Shown: positions 17,398-27,947, counted from the first letter of the stretch. The stretch is DNA of 64,000 bases from Clostridia bacterium (GCA_017517275.1 JAFWZX010000031.1:1-64000); one strand, 5' to 3'. A program made the numbers and translations. Notes: generated by a model from the letters alone, not told the origin.

Positions 17398-19515
17398 ATG
17401 GCTGATAATTTGATTATCATAGAATCACCCGGAAAAGTTAAGACGATAAGTAAAATTCTCGGAAGTAAATACAAAGTAGTTGCTTCTGCTGGTCATCTTC
17501 GCGATTTGCCTGCAAGCAAGCTGGCAATAGACGTTGAGAACGATTTCAAACCGGAATATATAAATATAAGAGGTAAAGGTGACGTTATAAAAGAGCTTAA
17601 AGCTGCAAGCAAAGCGGCAAAGAAAGTTTTCTTGGCAACAGACCCTGATCGGGAGGGAGAGGCAATATCATGGCATCTGTCATATCTGCTTGGCATAGAT
17701 CCGAAGTCTCTTTGCAGAATAACGTTTAATGAATTAACTGAAAAGGCAATTAAAACAGCTGTAAAAGAGCCGCGTAGTATAGATATAGAGAAAGTAGATG
17801 CCTACCAGGCTCGCAGAGTTTTAGACAGGCTCGTAGGATATTGTATCAGTCCCGTCTTGTGGCGTAAGGTAAAAAAAGGTTTGAGTGCCGGCCGCGTTCA
17901 ATCAGTAGCCGTACGTATGATTTGTGACAGAGAAGATGAAATAGATGCTTTTGAAAGCAAGGAATTCTGGACAATTTCTGCGGTTCTTAGTAAAAATACG
18001 GAAGTAAAGTCAAAGGCTAAAGATTTTTCAGCCAAATTCTATGGTACAAAGAATAAGAAAATCAACATCGATACAGAGCAACAGGCACAGGAAATTACTC
18101 AGGCTGTATCAAAAGAGACTTTTACCGTGGACACAATCAAAAACAGCGAGAAGAAAAAGTCACCGCTGCCTCCTTTTATTACCAGTACACTTCAACAGGA
18201 TGCTTCAAGGAAGCTGGGCTTTGCTGCATCGAAGACGATGAGTGTGGTACAAACTCTATATGAGGGTGTAAATTTGGGAAAATCGGGAGCTACAGGTCTT
18301 GTTATGTATATAAGAACTGACTCTATGCGTATATCAGATGAAGCGGCCCAAAGTGCTATGGAGTATATTGAGCATACCTACGGAAACAATTTCCTTCCGC
18401 CTAAGAGACGTATATATAAAAACAAAAATGCGGCTCAGGATGCACACGAAGCGATTCGCCCGACCCATATCGATCTTAAGCCTGATGATATAAAGGATAG
18501 CCTGACAAATGATCAATATAAATTATATAAATTGATTTATGAGCGTTTTATTGCAAGCCAAATGGCAGATTGTGTATATGACGTATGTGCGGTTGATATA
18601 CAAGCCGGTGAATATGTGTTTAAAGCAACCGGTACGGTTGTAAAATTCCCCGGTTACACAAAAGTATATGAAGAAGTAAATGATAAAAAAGAAAAAGAAG
18701 CTGGGGAAAATGGCAAACTTCCTCAGTTAGAAGAACATGAAGAGCTTAAAACAATAGAAATTCTTCCAAAACAGCACTTTACCCAGCCTCCGTCCAGATA
18801 TAATGAGGCTTCCTTAATAAAAGCCCTTGAGGAACACGGAATCGGCAGACCGAGCACATATGCGCCAACGATTACGGTTGTACAGACTCGCGGATACGTA
18901 GGAAAAGAAAAAAAGATGCTTTATCCTACAGCGTTAGGGCGAATTGTAAATGATCTTATGAAAAGTAGCTTCCCTGATATTGTAGACGTGACTTTTACTG
19001 CCAACGTAGAAGAGAATCTCGACCGTGTTGCAGAAGGCGATATTTATTGGGTAAAAGTAATACGTGATTTTTATACAGACTTTGACAAGGAAGTCAAAGT
19101 GGCTCTCGAAGAATTGGAGCATGTTAAGATACCTGATCCTGTAAGTGACGTTCCGTGTGACAAGTGTGGTCGCATGATGGTGATTAAAACAGGTAAATTC
19201 GGCCAATTTTTGGCCTGCCCGGGCTATCCTGAATGTAAAAATACTAAGCCTATTATTGAAGAAACCGGTGTCGATTGTCCAAAATGTGGTAAAAAGCTTA
19301 TATACAGGAAATCAAAGGCGGGTAAAAAGTATATTACGTGCAGCGGATATCCGGAATGTAAGTTTATGTCATGGAATCTTCCGACGGGCAAAGATTGTCC
19401 TCAGTGCGGAGAACACCTTGAGTACGTAATAGGTAAGACTGGCCGTTTTGTTGCATGCAGCAATAAAGACTGTCAATATAAAATCGGACTTAAAGAATAC
19501 AAAAAAAGTGAGTGA
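17398..19515 (+). CDS. topA: DNA topoisomerase I (type IA)
   Basis: TopA relaxes negative supercoils by transient cleavage of one strand. The 705 residues start with a Toprim domain (NLIIIESPGKVKTISKIL, ATDPDREGEAISWHL), then the cleavage domain with the active Tyr304 in MYIRTDSMR. HGIGRPSTYAPTI is also typical. The C-terminus has three four-cysteine zinc ribbons, each of the form CxxCG then CxxYPEC or CSNKDC. Length and order are as in Bacillus. AGGAAGGG precedes the ATG. The dprA-topA-trmFO order is conserved in many Bacillota. Confidence 0.97.
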   Translation: MADNLIIIESPGKVKTISKILGSKYKVVASAGHLRDLPASKLAIDVENDFKPEYINIRGKGDVIKELKAASKAAKKVFLATDPDREGEAISWHLSYLLGIDPKSLCRITFNELTEKAIKTAVKEPRSIDIEKVDAYQARRVLDRLVGYCISPVLWRKVKKGLSAGRVQSVAVRMICDREDEIDAFESKEFWTISAVLSKNTEVKSKAKDFSAKFYGTKNKKINIDTEQQAQEITQAVSKETFTVDTIKNSEKKKSPLPPFITSTLQQDASRKLGFAASKTMSVVQTLYEGVNLGKSGATGLVMYIRTDSMRISDEAAQSAMEYIEHTYGNNFLPPKRRIYKNKNAAQDAHEAIRPTHIDLKPDDIKDSLTNDQYKLYKLIYERFIASQMADCVYDVCAVDIQAGEYVFKATGTVVKFPGYTKVYEEVNDKKEKEAGENGKLPQLEEHEELKTIEILPKQHFTQPPSRYNEASLIKALEEHGIGRPSTYAPTITVVQTRGYVGKEKKMLYPTALGRIVNDLMKSSFPDIVDVTFTANVEENLDRVAEGDIYWVKVIRDFYTDFDKEVKVALEELEHVKIPDPVSDVPCDKCGRMMVIKTGKFGQFLACPGYPECKNTKPIIEETGVDCPKCGKKLIYRKSKAGKKYITCSGYPECKFMSWNLPTGKDCPQCGEHLEYVIGKTGRFVACSNKDCQYKIGLKEYKKSE

Positions 19516-19520
19516 TTTAA

Positions 19521-20858
19521 GTGGCTGTATGTGTAATCGGCGGAGGACTTGCAGGTTGTGAGGCAGCGTGGCAGATTGCCCAAAGAGGAGTTAGGGTAGA
19601 TTTATATGAAATGAAGCCTACCGGATATTCTCCTGCTCATCATTCTAATGATTTGGCAGAAATGGTGTGCAGTAATTCTCTTAAGGCAAAGACACTTGAT
19701 AATGCTTCCGGCTTGCTTAAAGAAGAAATGCGCCGTATGAATTCCATTATTTTGAAATGTGCCGATGATAATAGTGTGCCGGCAGGCGGAGCACTTGCTG
19801 TGGATCGAGAAAAATTTTCACAGAGTGTCACATTTGCTATATGTAATCATTCATTGATAAAAGTTATCAGGGAAGAAGTTAAGTCGATAGACGAAAAAAT
19901 AATGTCATATGATGCGGTTATAATAGCTACCGGACCGCTTACTTCTGATGCACTTGCGTCAAAACTTCAGGAGAAAGGTCTTGCACTTTTGAACTTCTTT
20001 GATGCAGCTGCTCCGATTATAATGGAAGACAGTATTGATCACTCAAAGGTTTTCAAAGCTGCCCGTTATGGAAAAGGCAGTGATGATTATATCAACTGCC
20101 CTATGAATAAGGAGCAATATCTTGCTTTTTACAATGCCTTGATTAGCGCAAAGCGAGCGGATGTACATGATTTTGATAATTCTTGCGTATATGAAGGTTG
20201 TATGCCGGTAGAGGTTATGGCAGAACGCGGTGTAGATACTCTCCGCTTTGGACCTCTAAAGCCTGTGGGGCTTAATAATCCGGACACGGGGGATGAATAT
20301 TATGCAGTATGTCAGCTAAGGCAAGATAATAGCGAAGGAACTATGTTCAATATGGTCGGCTTCCAGACACGCCTTACGTTCGGCGAACAAAAACGCGTAT
20401 TTGGATTGATTCCGGGTCTGGAAAATGCAGAATTTGCCAGATATGGCGTTATGCATCGTAATACATACATAAATTCTCCGGGAAACCTTGATGAGACGTA
20501 TCTTGTTAAGAAATCGGCAGACGGTGTTCCTCTGTTCTTTGCAGGACAGATAACCGGTGTAGAAGGCTATATTGAATCGGCATCCTCAGGGCTTGTTGCA
20601 GGTATTAATGCGGCACGCATCGTGAAAAAAGAACCAAAACTGATTTTTCCGTCATCTACTATGATCGGTGCTCTGGCAAATTATGCCGCCAACTATCAAG
20701 GCAGTGATTTTCAGCCCATGGGAGCTAATTTTGGTATTGTGAAGCACAACGTAGGTTCTACCGTATATATAGACGGCAAAAAGAAAAAAATCGGAAAATC
20801 AGAAAAAAAACAGTTGATATCTGAGTCTGCATTAAATATACTATCTACAATTAATTAA
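19521..20858 (+). CDS. trmFO: tRNA (m5U54) methyltransferase, folate- and FAD-dependent
   Basis: TrmFO (formerly Gid) makes m5U at position 54 of tRNA using methylenetetrahydrofolate and FAD. The 445 residues open with the FAD-binding VIGGGLAGCEAAWQ, then the family blocks SNDLAEMVCSNSLKA and DREKFSQ. GPLKPVGLNNP and the C-terminal AGQITGVEGYIESASSGLVAGINAA complete the match. The catalytic Cys of the EGCMPVEVMAERG block is present. GTG start at 19521, five nt after topA stops, with GAGTGA as a modest ribosome site. Confidence 0.96.
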   Translation: MAVCVIGGGLAGCEAAWQIAQRGVRVDLYEMKPTGYSPAHHSNDLAEMVCSNSLKAKTLDNASGLLKEEMRRMNSIILKCADDNSVPAGGALAVDREKFSQSVTFAICNHSLIKVIREEVKSIDEKIMSYDAVIIATGPLTSDALASKLQEKGLALLNFFDAAAPIIMEDSIDHSKVFKAARYGKGSDDYINCPMNKEQYLAFYNALISAKRADVHDFDNSCVYEGCMPVEVMAERGVDTLRFGPLKPVGLNNPDTGDEYYAVCQLRQDNSEGTMFNMVGFQTRLTFGEQKRVFGLIPGLENAEFARYGVMHRNTYINSPGNLDETYLVKKSADGVPLFFAGQITGVEGYIESASSGLVAGINAARIVKKEPKLIFPSSTMIGALANYAANYQGSDFQPMGANFGIVKHNVGSTVYIDGKKKKIGKSEKKQLISESALNILSTIN

Positions 20859-20872
20859 AAAGGAGGCCCCTG

Positions 20873-23359
20873 ATGAAGAATAAAGATTTTTGGAGTAAAG
20901 TCAAATGGATCTCAGCCGTTGCTACTGAAGGTGCTGAGGGCATTCCTCTTTTCAGGAAAAAATTCAATTTAAGTAAGAAACCGGCTAAGGCAACTTTATA
21001 TGCTACGTCTCTTGGCGTTTATGATGCATATATTAATTCACAACGCGTTGGAAATGATGAAATGAAGCCAGGCTGGACGGACTATGATAAACGAGTTTTA
21101 TACTACACATATGATATAACTGATTTGCTTAAAGAAGAAAACTGCATATTATTTGCTGTTGCCAGCGGTTGGTGGAACGGCCGCATTTCATACGGAACGT
21201 ATGCAAATAACGACATTGCGCTTGCTGCATATATTCAACTTGAATATGAAGACGAGTCTGTTGAGCGCATTGTTACTGACAGAACATGGCAGTCCAAAAT
21301 CGGTGGACCTGTTATCAGTGCAGATATTTGGGATGGCGAAACGTACAATGCCAACATTGACTCATATTCAAAGATGTCTACCGTAGAGTATAAAGGAACA
21401 AAATGGAAAAAGCCGGTTCTTTTCAAGCATTTTCACGGTATTATTACAGAACATATCGGACCTACGGTAAAGGTTCGCCCGCAGTTTTGTCTTGATCCTG
21501 TTAAATCTGTTCTTTATTCATCAATCAACGATAACGGAACAGATCATGGTGAGATTATAGAAGACAAGGTTGTTGATGGTAAATATACCGGTAAGATTAA
21601 AGCAGGTACAACTCTGGTAATCGATCTTGGACAGAATATGGTCGGCTGGGAAAAGGTTACGATAAAAGGTAAGAAGAATACAACGGTTACTTTCAGGTTT
21701 GGCGAGATGCTTAATGACTCGGGAGCTGTAAGCCGCGGAAATGACGGACCGAAAGGATCTATTTACACTGCGAATTACAGAACGGCAAAAGCAACCGGTC
21801 AGTATATCATGAAAGGTGCTAAAGAAGGAGAAACGTACAGACCTAACTTTACTTTCTTCGGCTTTAGATACGTTGAGATTACTGCAGACAAAGACATCAA
21901 TCTTATTGATTTTAAAGCAGAATTTGTAAGTTCAGATATGACAGAGACCGGTTTCGTTGAGACTTCTAATGATGACGTAAATAAACTTATCAGTAACGTA
22001 TTCTGGGGCCAGCGTTGTAACTATCTTAGCGTACCTACAGACTGTCCTCAACGCGATGAACGTCTCGGATGGACAGGCGACACGCAGATCTTTGTAGGCA
22101 CAGGTGCATATAATGCAGATGTACGTGGATTCTTCCATAAGTGGATGCAGGATGTACGTGACAGTCAAAGTGAGGACGGAAGATATTCTGACGTTGTTCC
22201 ACGCTCACGTGTTGTAGGAATGGGTAATGCTGCATGGGGAGATGCCGGTATCGTTGTTCCGTACGTTATATACAGAACGTATGGAGATATTGACATTATC
22301 AAAGAGTGTTACGCATCAATGACGAAATATATGAATTTCCTCATTAAGCACACAAATATGAACGGTCCGGCAGGCGGCTACGGCGATTGGCTGGCTTATG
22401 AACCTACAGATAAACAGTATATCGGCGTTGCATATTATGCATATGATTCTACTCTTATGAGCCAAATGGCTTCTGCGTTGATGGAAGATGCGCAAAAGTC
22501 ATGTGACGAAGCATTGGCAAAGAAGTATGCCAAAGATGCCGCTAAATACAGAAACCTTTTCAAAAAGGTTAAAAAGGCTTTTCAGGCAAGATATATGCCG
22601 GAAGGTGAGTTGGTTGAGACGTCTCAGACTGCTTATCTTCTTGCTCTGTATTTTGATTTACTTCCGAAAGCATACGCTAAGAAAATCAGAAAGCGTCTTC
22701 TTGAGAAGATTAAAGAAAACGGATATAAGCTCAGTACCGGGTTTGTTGGTACAGGTATTATAAACAAAACTCTTAGTGAAAACGGCGCAACTAATATGGG
22801 ATATTCACTGCTCCTGCAGACACAGAACCCGTCTTGGCTGTACAGTGTTTACCAAGGAGCAACAACAATTTGGGAGAGATGGAATTCATATACACTTGAA
22901 ACAGGTTTTGGCAAAGTTGCGATGAACTCCTTTAATCACTATGCGTATGGCTCCGTGTTGGAATGGGTATACAAATATGTTGCGGGAATAGATACAGATG
23001 CAAATATAGCAGGCTACAAACATATAGTATTAAGACCTATGCCTGATACACGTAAAAAATCTGAACTGCCGGAAGGACAGAGTAAGATTACTTGGGTACG
23101 TGCGAAATACGACTCCGTTTCAGGCACAATAGAAAGTGCTTGGTCAGTAGAAGATGGATTATTTACATATGAAGCGACGGTTCCTGAAGGGACGGTGGCC
23201 TCTGTTCATATTCCTGTTTTCGACAAAAATGCAAAGACCATAGTTATAAATGGTGTTGTACATTCAACGGAGGAATATGAAGTAAAAGAGCTTTCATGTG
23301 TGAAATGCTATGTTATTGATTGTGCACCGGGAAAATACACGTTTGAGATTATGATGTAA
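20873..23359 (+). CDS. GH78 alpha-L-rhamnosidase, cytoplasmic
   Basis: An 828-residue family 78 enzyme that would remove terminal alpha-L-rhamnose from oligosaccharides. The beta-sandwich domains at the front include GWTDYDKRVLYYTYDIT and FAVASGWWNGRISYG. The helical barrel carries the family signature DCPQRDERLGWTGD with Asp390, Glu396 and Asp403, and later GATTIWERWNSY and NSFNHYAYGSVLEWVY. There is no signal peptide, so it works on imported sugars. AAAGGAGG precedes the ATG, 14 nt after trmFO, so it may be co-transcribed with an unrelated housekeeping gene. A perfect terminator follows. Confidence 0.93.
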   Translation: MKNKDFWSKVKWISAVATEGAEGIPLFRKKFNLSKKPAKATLYATSLGVYDAYINSQRVGNDEMKPGWTDYDKRVLYYTYDITDLLKEENCILFAVASGWWNGRISYGTYANNDIALAAYIQLEYEDESVERIVTDRTWQSKIGGPVISADIWDGETYNANIDSYSKMSTVEYKGTKWKKPVLFKHFHGIITEHIGPTVKVRPQFCLDPVKSVLYSSINDNGTDHGEIIEDKVVDGKYTGKIKAGTTLVIDLGQNMVGWEKVTIKGKKNTTVTFRFGEMLNDSGAVSRGNDGPKGSIYTANYRTAKATGQYIMKGAKEGETYRPNFTFFGFRYVEITADKDINLIDFKAEFVSSDMTETGFVETSNDDVNKLISNVFWGQRCNYLSVPTDCPQRDERLGWTGDTQIFVGTGAYNADVRGFFHKWMQDVRDSQSEDGRYSDVVPRSRVVGMGNAAWGDAGIVVPYVIYRTYGDIDIIKECYASMTKYMNFLIKHTNMNGPAGGYGDWLAYEPTDKQYIGVAYYAYDSTLMSQMASALMEDAQKSCDEALAKKYAKDAAKYRNLFKKVKKAFQARYMPEGELVETSQTAYLLALYFDLLPKAYAKKIRKRLLEKIKENGYKLSTGFVGTGIINKTLSENGATNMGYSLLLQTQNPSWLYSVYQGATTIWERWNSYTLETGFGKVAMNSFNHYAYGSVLEWVYKYVAGIDTDANIAGYKHIVLRPMPDTRKKSELPEGQSKITWVRAKYDSVSGTIESAWSVEDGLFTYEATVPEGTVASVHIPVFDKNAKTIVINGVVHSTEEYEVKELSCVKCYVIDCAPGKYTFEIMM

Positions 23360-23389
23360 TTTAACTGATTGCCACTAAGAAAGAAACGT

Positions 23390-23432
23390 CCGGCATTTCA
23401 CGAGTAATAATAGTGAAATGCCGGTTTTATTT
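23390..23432 (+). terminator. Intrinsic terminator after the GH78 gene
   Basis: A perfect 12-bp stem, CCGGCATTTCAC (23390-23401) and GTGAAATGCCGG (23413-23424), with an 11-nt loop, is followed by TTTTATTTATT. It separates the GH78 gene from mgtE. Confidence 0.92.
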
Positions 23433-23455
23433 ATTATAGAAGCAGGAGGGTACAA

Positions 23456-24814
23456 ATGGAAATAACAATCCGGGACATAATTGAACTTTTAATAAACAAA
23501 CAGTATAAACAATTGCGAGCTACGTTGGAGAACATGTATCCATATGAGATAGCAGCACTTTTTAACGAACTAAATAAAGAATACGTCCCGGTTGCCTTCA
23601 GATTGCTTCCAAAAGAGCTTGCTGCCGAAACGTTTGTTGAGATGGACAGCGATGCACAGGAGCTGTTGATAAAAAGTTTTTCTGACAGCGAACTTAAAGA
23701 GGTTATTGAAGAATTATACGTAGATGATGCCGTTGACATCGTAGAGGAAATGCCTGCTAACGTAGTACGCCGTATGCTTGCTCAAGCGACACCGGAAATG
23801 CGACGCAGTATTAATGAAATACTCAAGTATCCTGAGTTAAGTGCCGGCAGTATTATGACTACAGAGTTTGTAGAACTCAAGTCCTTTATGTCTGTAACAG
23901 AGGCAATAACGCGTATTAGACGAACAGGAGTAGATAAAGAAACAATTGATGTTTGTTACGTAACTGCAGGCGACAGGAAACTGATAGGTGTTATATCGCT
24001 TAGAACACTTATTCTTGCAGAAGAAGACAGTATTGTTGCCGATTTAATGGAAATTAACGTTATTAGTGTTAATACTTTAGAGGACAGAGAAGAAGCTGCT
24101 AATATGTTTAATAAATATAACGTTACTACACTTCCTGTCGTTGATAACGAATCACGACTTGTAGGTATTATTACGGTAGACGATGCTATTGAGGTTATTG
24201 AAGAGGAGGTTACTGAGGATATTGAGAAGATGGCCGCTATCGTCCCGGGTGATAAACCGTATCTTAAAACAGGTGTTTTTGAAACGTGGATGAGAAGAAT
24301 TCCGTGGTTGCTTCTTTTGATGATATCTGCAACATTTACAGGAGGAATTATTAATTCATTTGAAAAAGCGCTTACCACAGTTCCTATTCTTATTTCTTTT
24401 ATTCCGATGCTTATGGATACCGGTGGTAATGCAGGCGGCCAGACATCTGTCACTATTATCCGTAGTATGGCGATAGGTGACGTTGAGATGAGAGATATAT
24501 TCAGAGTAATCTGGAAGGAATTGCGAACGTCAATATTATGCGGAATGACTTTAGCCGCTGTGGGTTTTGTTAAAATATTGCTGGTGGACAATATGATATT
24601 CAAAATGAATGTCTCTTACACGGAAGCATTTGTTATATGTGTTACGATTATGATTACCGTTATTTTTGCTAAAATAGTCGGATGTGTACTGCCTATGTTC
24701 GCAAAACGAATAGGCCTTGACCCGGCTGTAATGGCAAGCCCTTTTATTACTACAATTGTCGATGCTATATCTCTTTCTATATTTTTTATCTTTGCAACCT
24801 GGTTCTTATTATGA
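23456..24814 (+). CDS. mgtE: Magnesium transporter MgtE
   Basis: MgtE is a Mg2+-gated channel of the cytoplasmic membrane. The 452 residues have the N-terminal helical superhelix domain (about 1-130), two CBS domains (ending TTLPVVDNESRLVGIITVDD), a plug helix and about five membrane segments from residue 275. The pore region contains FIPMLMDTGGNAGGQTSVT, and the end carries LDPAVMASPFITTIVDA with the conserved metal-site Asp. CAGGAGGG precedes the ATG. No Mg2+-sensing leader was recognised in the short upstream region. Confidence 0.96.
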   Translation: MEITIRDIIELLINKQYKQLRATLENMYPYEIAALFNELNKEYVPVAFRLLPKELAAETFVEMDSDAQELLIKSFSDSELKEVIEELYVDDAVDIVEEMPANVVRRMLAQATPEMRRSINEILKYPELSAGSIMTTEFVELKSFMSVTEAITRIRRTGVDKETIDVCYVTAGDRKLIGVISLRTLILAEEDSIVADLMEINVISVNTLEDREEAANMFNKYNVTTLPVVDNESRLVGIITVDDAIEVIEEEVTEDIEKMAAIVPGDKPYLKTGVFETWMRRIPWLLLLMISATFTGGIINSFEKALTTVPILISFIPMLMDTGGNAGGQTSVTIIRSMAIGDVEMRDIFRVIWKELRTSILCGMTLAAVGFVKILLVDNMIFKMNVSYTEAFVICVTIMITVIFAKIVGCVLPMFAKRIGLDPAVMASPFITTIVDAISLSIFFIFATWFLL

Positions 24815-24842
24815 AAAATGTAAATAAAATGTAAAAAGATGG

Positions 24843-24871
24843 TTGCAAAATAATATTATATAATGTAAAAT
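24843..24871 (+). promoter_or_regulatory. Probable promoter of the beta-helix surface protein
   Basis: TTGCAA (24843-24848) and TAAAAT (24866-24871) are spaced by 17 nt in a very AT-rich stretch; another TATAAT lies at 24859-24864 without a good -35 partner. The predicted start near 24878 leaves a leader of about 60 nt. Confidence 0.5.
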
Positions 24872-24938
24872 ACAAAATAGTGTTATTGAATGGGTGGTTA
24901 TCCTTTTCAGTGATAAAAAAAACATCGGAGGTAAGATT

Positions 24939-27900
24939 ATGAAGAAAATTGTTTCAATTTTAACAGTTTTGGCTATAGTTGCGTCATTGTTTTTAATGGC
25001 TATGCCAATGACTGTTTCAGCAGAAGCGGTTGAATTCTCAGGAGATGCCAGTCAGATCCCGGAAGGCAAGATTGTTCTCACTGACGACATTAGTGGTGAG
25101 TTCAACAGAAGTTCCGGTAAATATGAGATTGACTTGAACGGTCATAAATGGACACATAATGGTCCTGCGGTTTACTTGAAAGGTACTGCAGAACTCGTTA
25201 TTTACAATGGTACCGTAGATAACAGCGCAGGTACGTCAGATGGCTTTTCACTTGAGGATGATGCGAAGGTTACTGCTACTAACGTTACAGTTATAGGCGG
25301 CAAAGGTGGTGCAGACGCATTCTGGATTAAAGGCGGCAATGCAACTATTACGGATTGTACTATATCTGCTGGTAAAGCTGGCATTGATGTAGATAACGGT
25401 AACGGTAACGCAGTTGTATCAGTTGACGGTGGTAAATTTGTTAATTATACAGGTAGCGCTGATGCCAGAAATTGCGCAATTGAGATTAGAAGAGACGGTG
25501 CTATTTCTTTGACAGGTAACATTACTTTTGAAAACAATAAGATCCTTGCCGGAAAAACTATGAATAAAACTCTCGGCGAGTCTATATCTGTTAAAGGCGC
25601 ATACGAGGCAAAGCTTGCCAATGCTTCTGTGAACAACCCGGGCGACGCAAATCCGAATACTTATACTACTATTGACTACAAGGCTGTTAAAGTTACAAAG
25701 TCTATTGACTACTTTAATGGTGTAAGAGGATCTATTGCTGATTGCAACGTATTTGAGGGACAGGATGCGATTACTATCCTTGGTTGGATTATTACAGATG
25801 CCGGTTTGTCAAACGTTAAGTATTCAATTGACGGCGGCGAGCTCATTGAACTTAATCCTACAAGAGAAAGACCTGATGTTGTTGCAGCCGTTAATTATAC
25901 AGGCGAATTAGTTGCAGCAAACAAGGTTGGTATTGGTTTGGATGCTGAACATGCAAAGATTGACATTTCAGGCTTAGAAATTGGTGAGCATGTTGTTAAG
26001 CTCTATGCATTCACAAATGCTGGAACTCAAGTAGAGGCAGGTTCTTTCAAAGTTACAGTTTTAGCTCCTTTGGCAGATGGTGAAGTTGCTGATCTTTCTA
26101 CTATTAAAGAGCCCGGTGAATATAAATTAGTTGCTGACGTAAAAGGAAACTTAACTCTTACTTCAGGCGACTATGTAATTGATCTTAACGGTCATACATG
26201 GACAAATGGTGGTATTGCTCTGAATGTTCAGGGCGCAAAAGTAACACTTACTGATACAGTAGGTACTGGCTATATCAAGGCAACTAACGACTGTATTGAT
26301 ATTAGCTCAGGTTCGATTACTGTAACAGATGCTACTGTAATTGCAGAAGGTGCCGATTTTGATGCGATCTTCGTTGGCGGCGGCGTAGTTGTTACTAATA
26401 ATGCTACTCTTTATGCAGGTAAATCAGGAATCAATGCATCACAGGCAGCAGTAGATATCACTGTAAACGGTGGTACGTTCGGTGGTGTATATTCAGGCGA
26501 TAAGTTTATACGTACATCAGCATTTGAATTCAGAAATAATGCGAAAGTAAAATTAAACGGCGATATCAATTTTGTTGAAACTGCGATTATCCGCAGAAGT
26601 GAAAAGCATACTATTTCATGGGCAGAGAGCTTCATAGTTGGCGATGACGTTACAGTAACATTTGCTTCTGATGATACAGATATCGGCGTATTCTATGACA
26701 ATCAGTATCACAGCAATGCAATTAGTTATACTAAGAGCAAGTCTGAACCTAAAGATGTAGGTATTACATCTCACTCAGGTCACTATGGTTCTCCTGTTTT
26801 GTGGCTTAAGAACTCAGAACATTTCTACCAAATAACAATTAATGCAAAGGGCGCATTTAATTCAATTATTTCATCTTTGTGGGGAGCAAATGCCGGTACA
26901 ACATGTACACTTGATATTTACGCATGGGATACAAATACAGAGGTTACATTGAATTCATTACCTGCAGCAAGTGTTACAAAGACATTTACAGGCAATCCCG
27001 CAAATTTTGTATTTGATTTTGATACTCTTGAAGCAGGACAGTATATCATCAAAGTGACATGTTCAGAAGGTTACGTTGTATTACCTGTTGCAGATGCAAC
27101 AAACGGTGTTGAAGCAACAGTATTAACAGAGAACGAGTCAAACATAAAGAATAAGTACTGGGTTGCATCTATTAGATTTGTAGACTCTAATGCAGCATCA
27201 TTCGATAGCCTTATTGAAGAAGTTAACTATGGCGATACAGAAGAATTGCCTTACATGATCTTTGATCAGGAAGATAAGGTAACAGTAGGCGCTGGCAAGA
27301 CATTCTATATTAATGCTTTCTGGGGCGGAATGAACGTTACTATTACAGGTGAAGGAGACTTTAGCGTAGTATATAACGGAACAACGTATGAATCTAATAA
27401 CGGAAAGGTAACCTTTGCAGCAGCTCCTTCAATGGGACGTATGCCCACTGCATTTTCTATAACAAACAAGACAGATGCTGCAGTAGAGTACTCACTTAAG
27501 GGAGAATATCCTGCAGGTACAATGATGAATCCTGAGAAGTATGATGATCAAGCAGATAAGACAATCAAGACAGAAGAAGGCAATGGAGAAGGATATTTCT
27601 ATGCATTCGACGCTGACAAAGACGGTTCTATCACTTTATACATCAGCGAGATTACAGAAGGTGTAAACGGAAATATCGTAATTCAAGTTATTTCACCTGA
27701 CGATACTGTTAAATATTTATCATTAGATGAAAACGGCGTTGATGGCAAACTTACGGCAGACTACAAGGCCGGCGATCGGGTTGTTATTAACGTAGCTGTA
27801 TTACCGGATGCATCATGGAACGTTCCTGCTGCAACAATTACACTGTCTGAGTATACAGAGGGTGCAGATACAGGTGACTTCGGTCTTATTGCTCTTGCAT

Positions 27901-27947
27901 TCGTGGCTGTTTCTTCAGTAGTTGTTAAAAAGAGAAAAGAAAATTAA
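24939..27947 (+). CDS. Large surface protein with two beta-helix units
   Basis: A secreted protein of 1002 residues. It has a signal peptide (MKKIVSIL..., cleavage likely after VSAEA or VSA). Two related units of about 190 residues (roughly 35-240 and 380-570) share the repeats YEIDLNGHKWTHNG and YVIDLNGHTWTNGG and look like pectate-lyase-type right-handed beta-helices. Between them lies an Ig-like stretch (ILGWIITDAGLSNVKYSIDGG). The C-terminus has TGDFG, a hydrophobic segment and KKRKEN, resembling a sortase-type or membrane-retaining tail, although LPXTG is absent. The frame reaches 15 codons further upstream, but GGAGG before 24939 decides the start. No catalytic residues recognised; adhesion or glycan binding is a guess. 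Confidence 0.85.
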   Translation: MKKIVSILTVLAIVASLFLMAMPMTVSAEAVEFSGDASQIPEGKIVLTDDISGEFNRSSGKYEIDLNGHKWTHNGPAVYLKGTAELVIYNGTVDNSAGTSDGFSLEDDAKVTATNVTVIGGKGGADAFWIKGGNATITDCTISAGKAGIDVDNGNGNAVVSVDGGKFVNYTGSADARNCAIEIRRDGAISLTGNITFENNKILAGKTMNKTLGESISVKGAYEAKLANASVNNPGDANPNTYTTIDYKAVKVTKSIDYFNGVRGSIADCNVFEGQDAITILGWIITDAGLSNVKYSIDGGELIELNPTRERPDVVAAVNYTGELVAANKVGIGLDAEHAKIDISGLEIGEHVVKLYAFTNAGTQVEAGSFKVTVLAPLADGEVADLSTIKEPGEYKLVADVKGNLTLTSGDYVIDLNGHTWTNGGIALNVQGAKVTLTDTVGTGYIKATNDCIDISSGSITVTDATVIAEGADFDAIFVGGGVVVTNNATLYAGKSGINASQAAVDITVNGGTFGGVYSGDKFIRTSAFEFRNNAKVKLNGDINFVETAIIRRSEKHTISWAESFIVGDDVTVTFASDDTDIGVFYDNQYHSNAISYTKSKSEPKDVGITSHSGHYGSPVLWLKNSEHFYQITINAKGAFNSIISSLWGANAGTTCTLDIYAWDTNTEVTLNSLPAASVTKTFTGNPANFVFDFDTLEAGQYIIKVTCSEGYVVLPVADATNGVEATVLTENESNIKNKYWVASIRFVDSNAASFDSLIEEVNYGDTEELPYMIFDQEDKVTVGAGKTFYINAFWGGMNVTITGEGDFSVVYNGTTYESNNGKVTFAAAPSMGRMPTAFSITNKTDAAVEYSLKGEYPAGTMMNPEKYDDQADKTIKTEEGNGEGYFYAFDADKDGSITLYISEITEGVNGNIVIQVISPDDTVKYLSLDENGVDGKLTADYKAGDRVVINVAVLPDASWNVPAATITLSEYTEGADTGDFGLIALAFVAVSSVVVKKRKEN

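Noticed and set aside
16164-20858. dprA-topA-trmFO as a novel cluster
   Set aside because: This order is a common conserved arrangement in Bacillota and needs no special explanation.
23956-24603. Open frame of 215 codons on the minus strand
   Set aside because: It is antisense to mgtE and its low-complexity Ile/Ser/Thr composition is that of a shadow frame.
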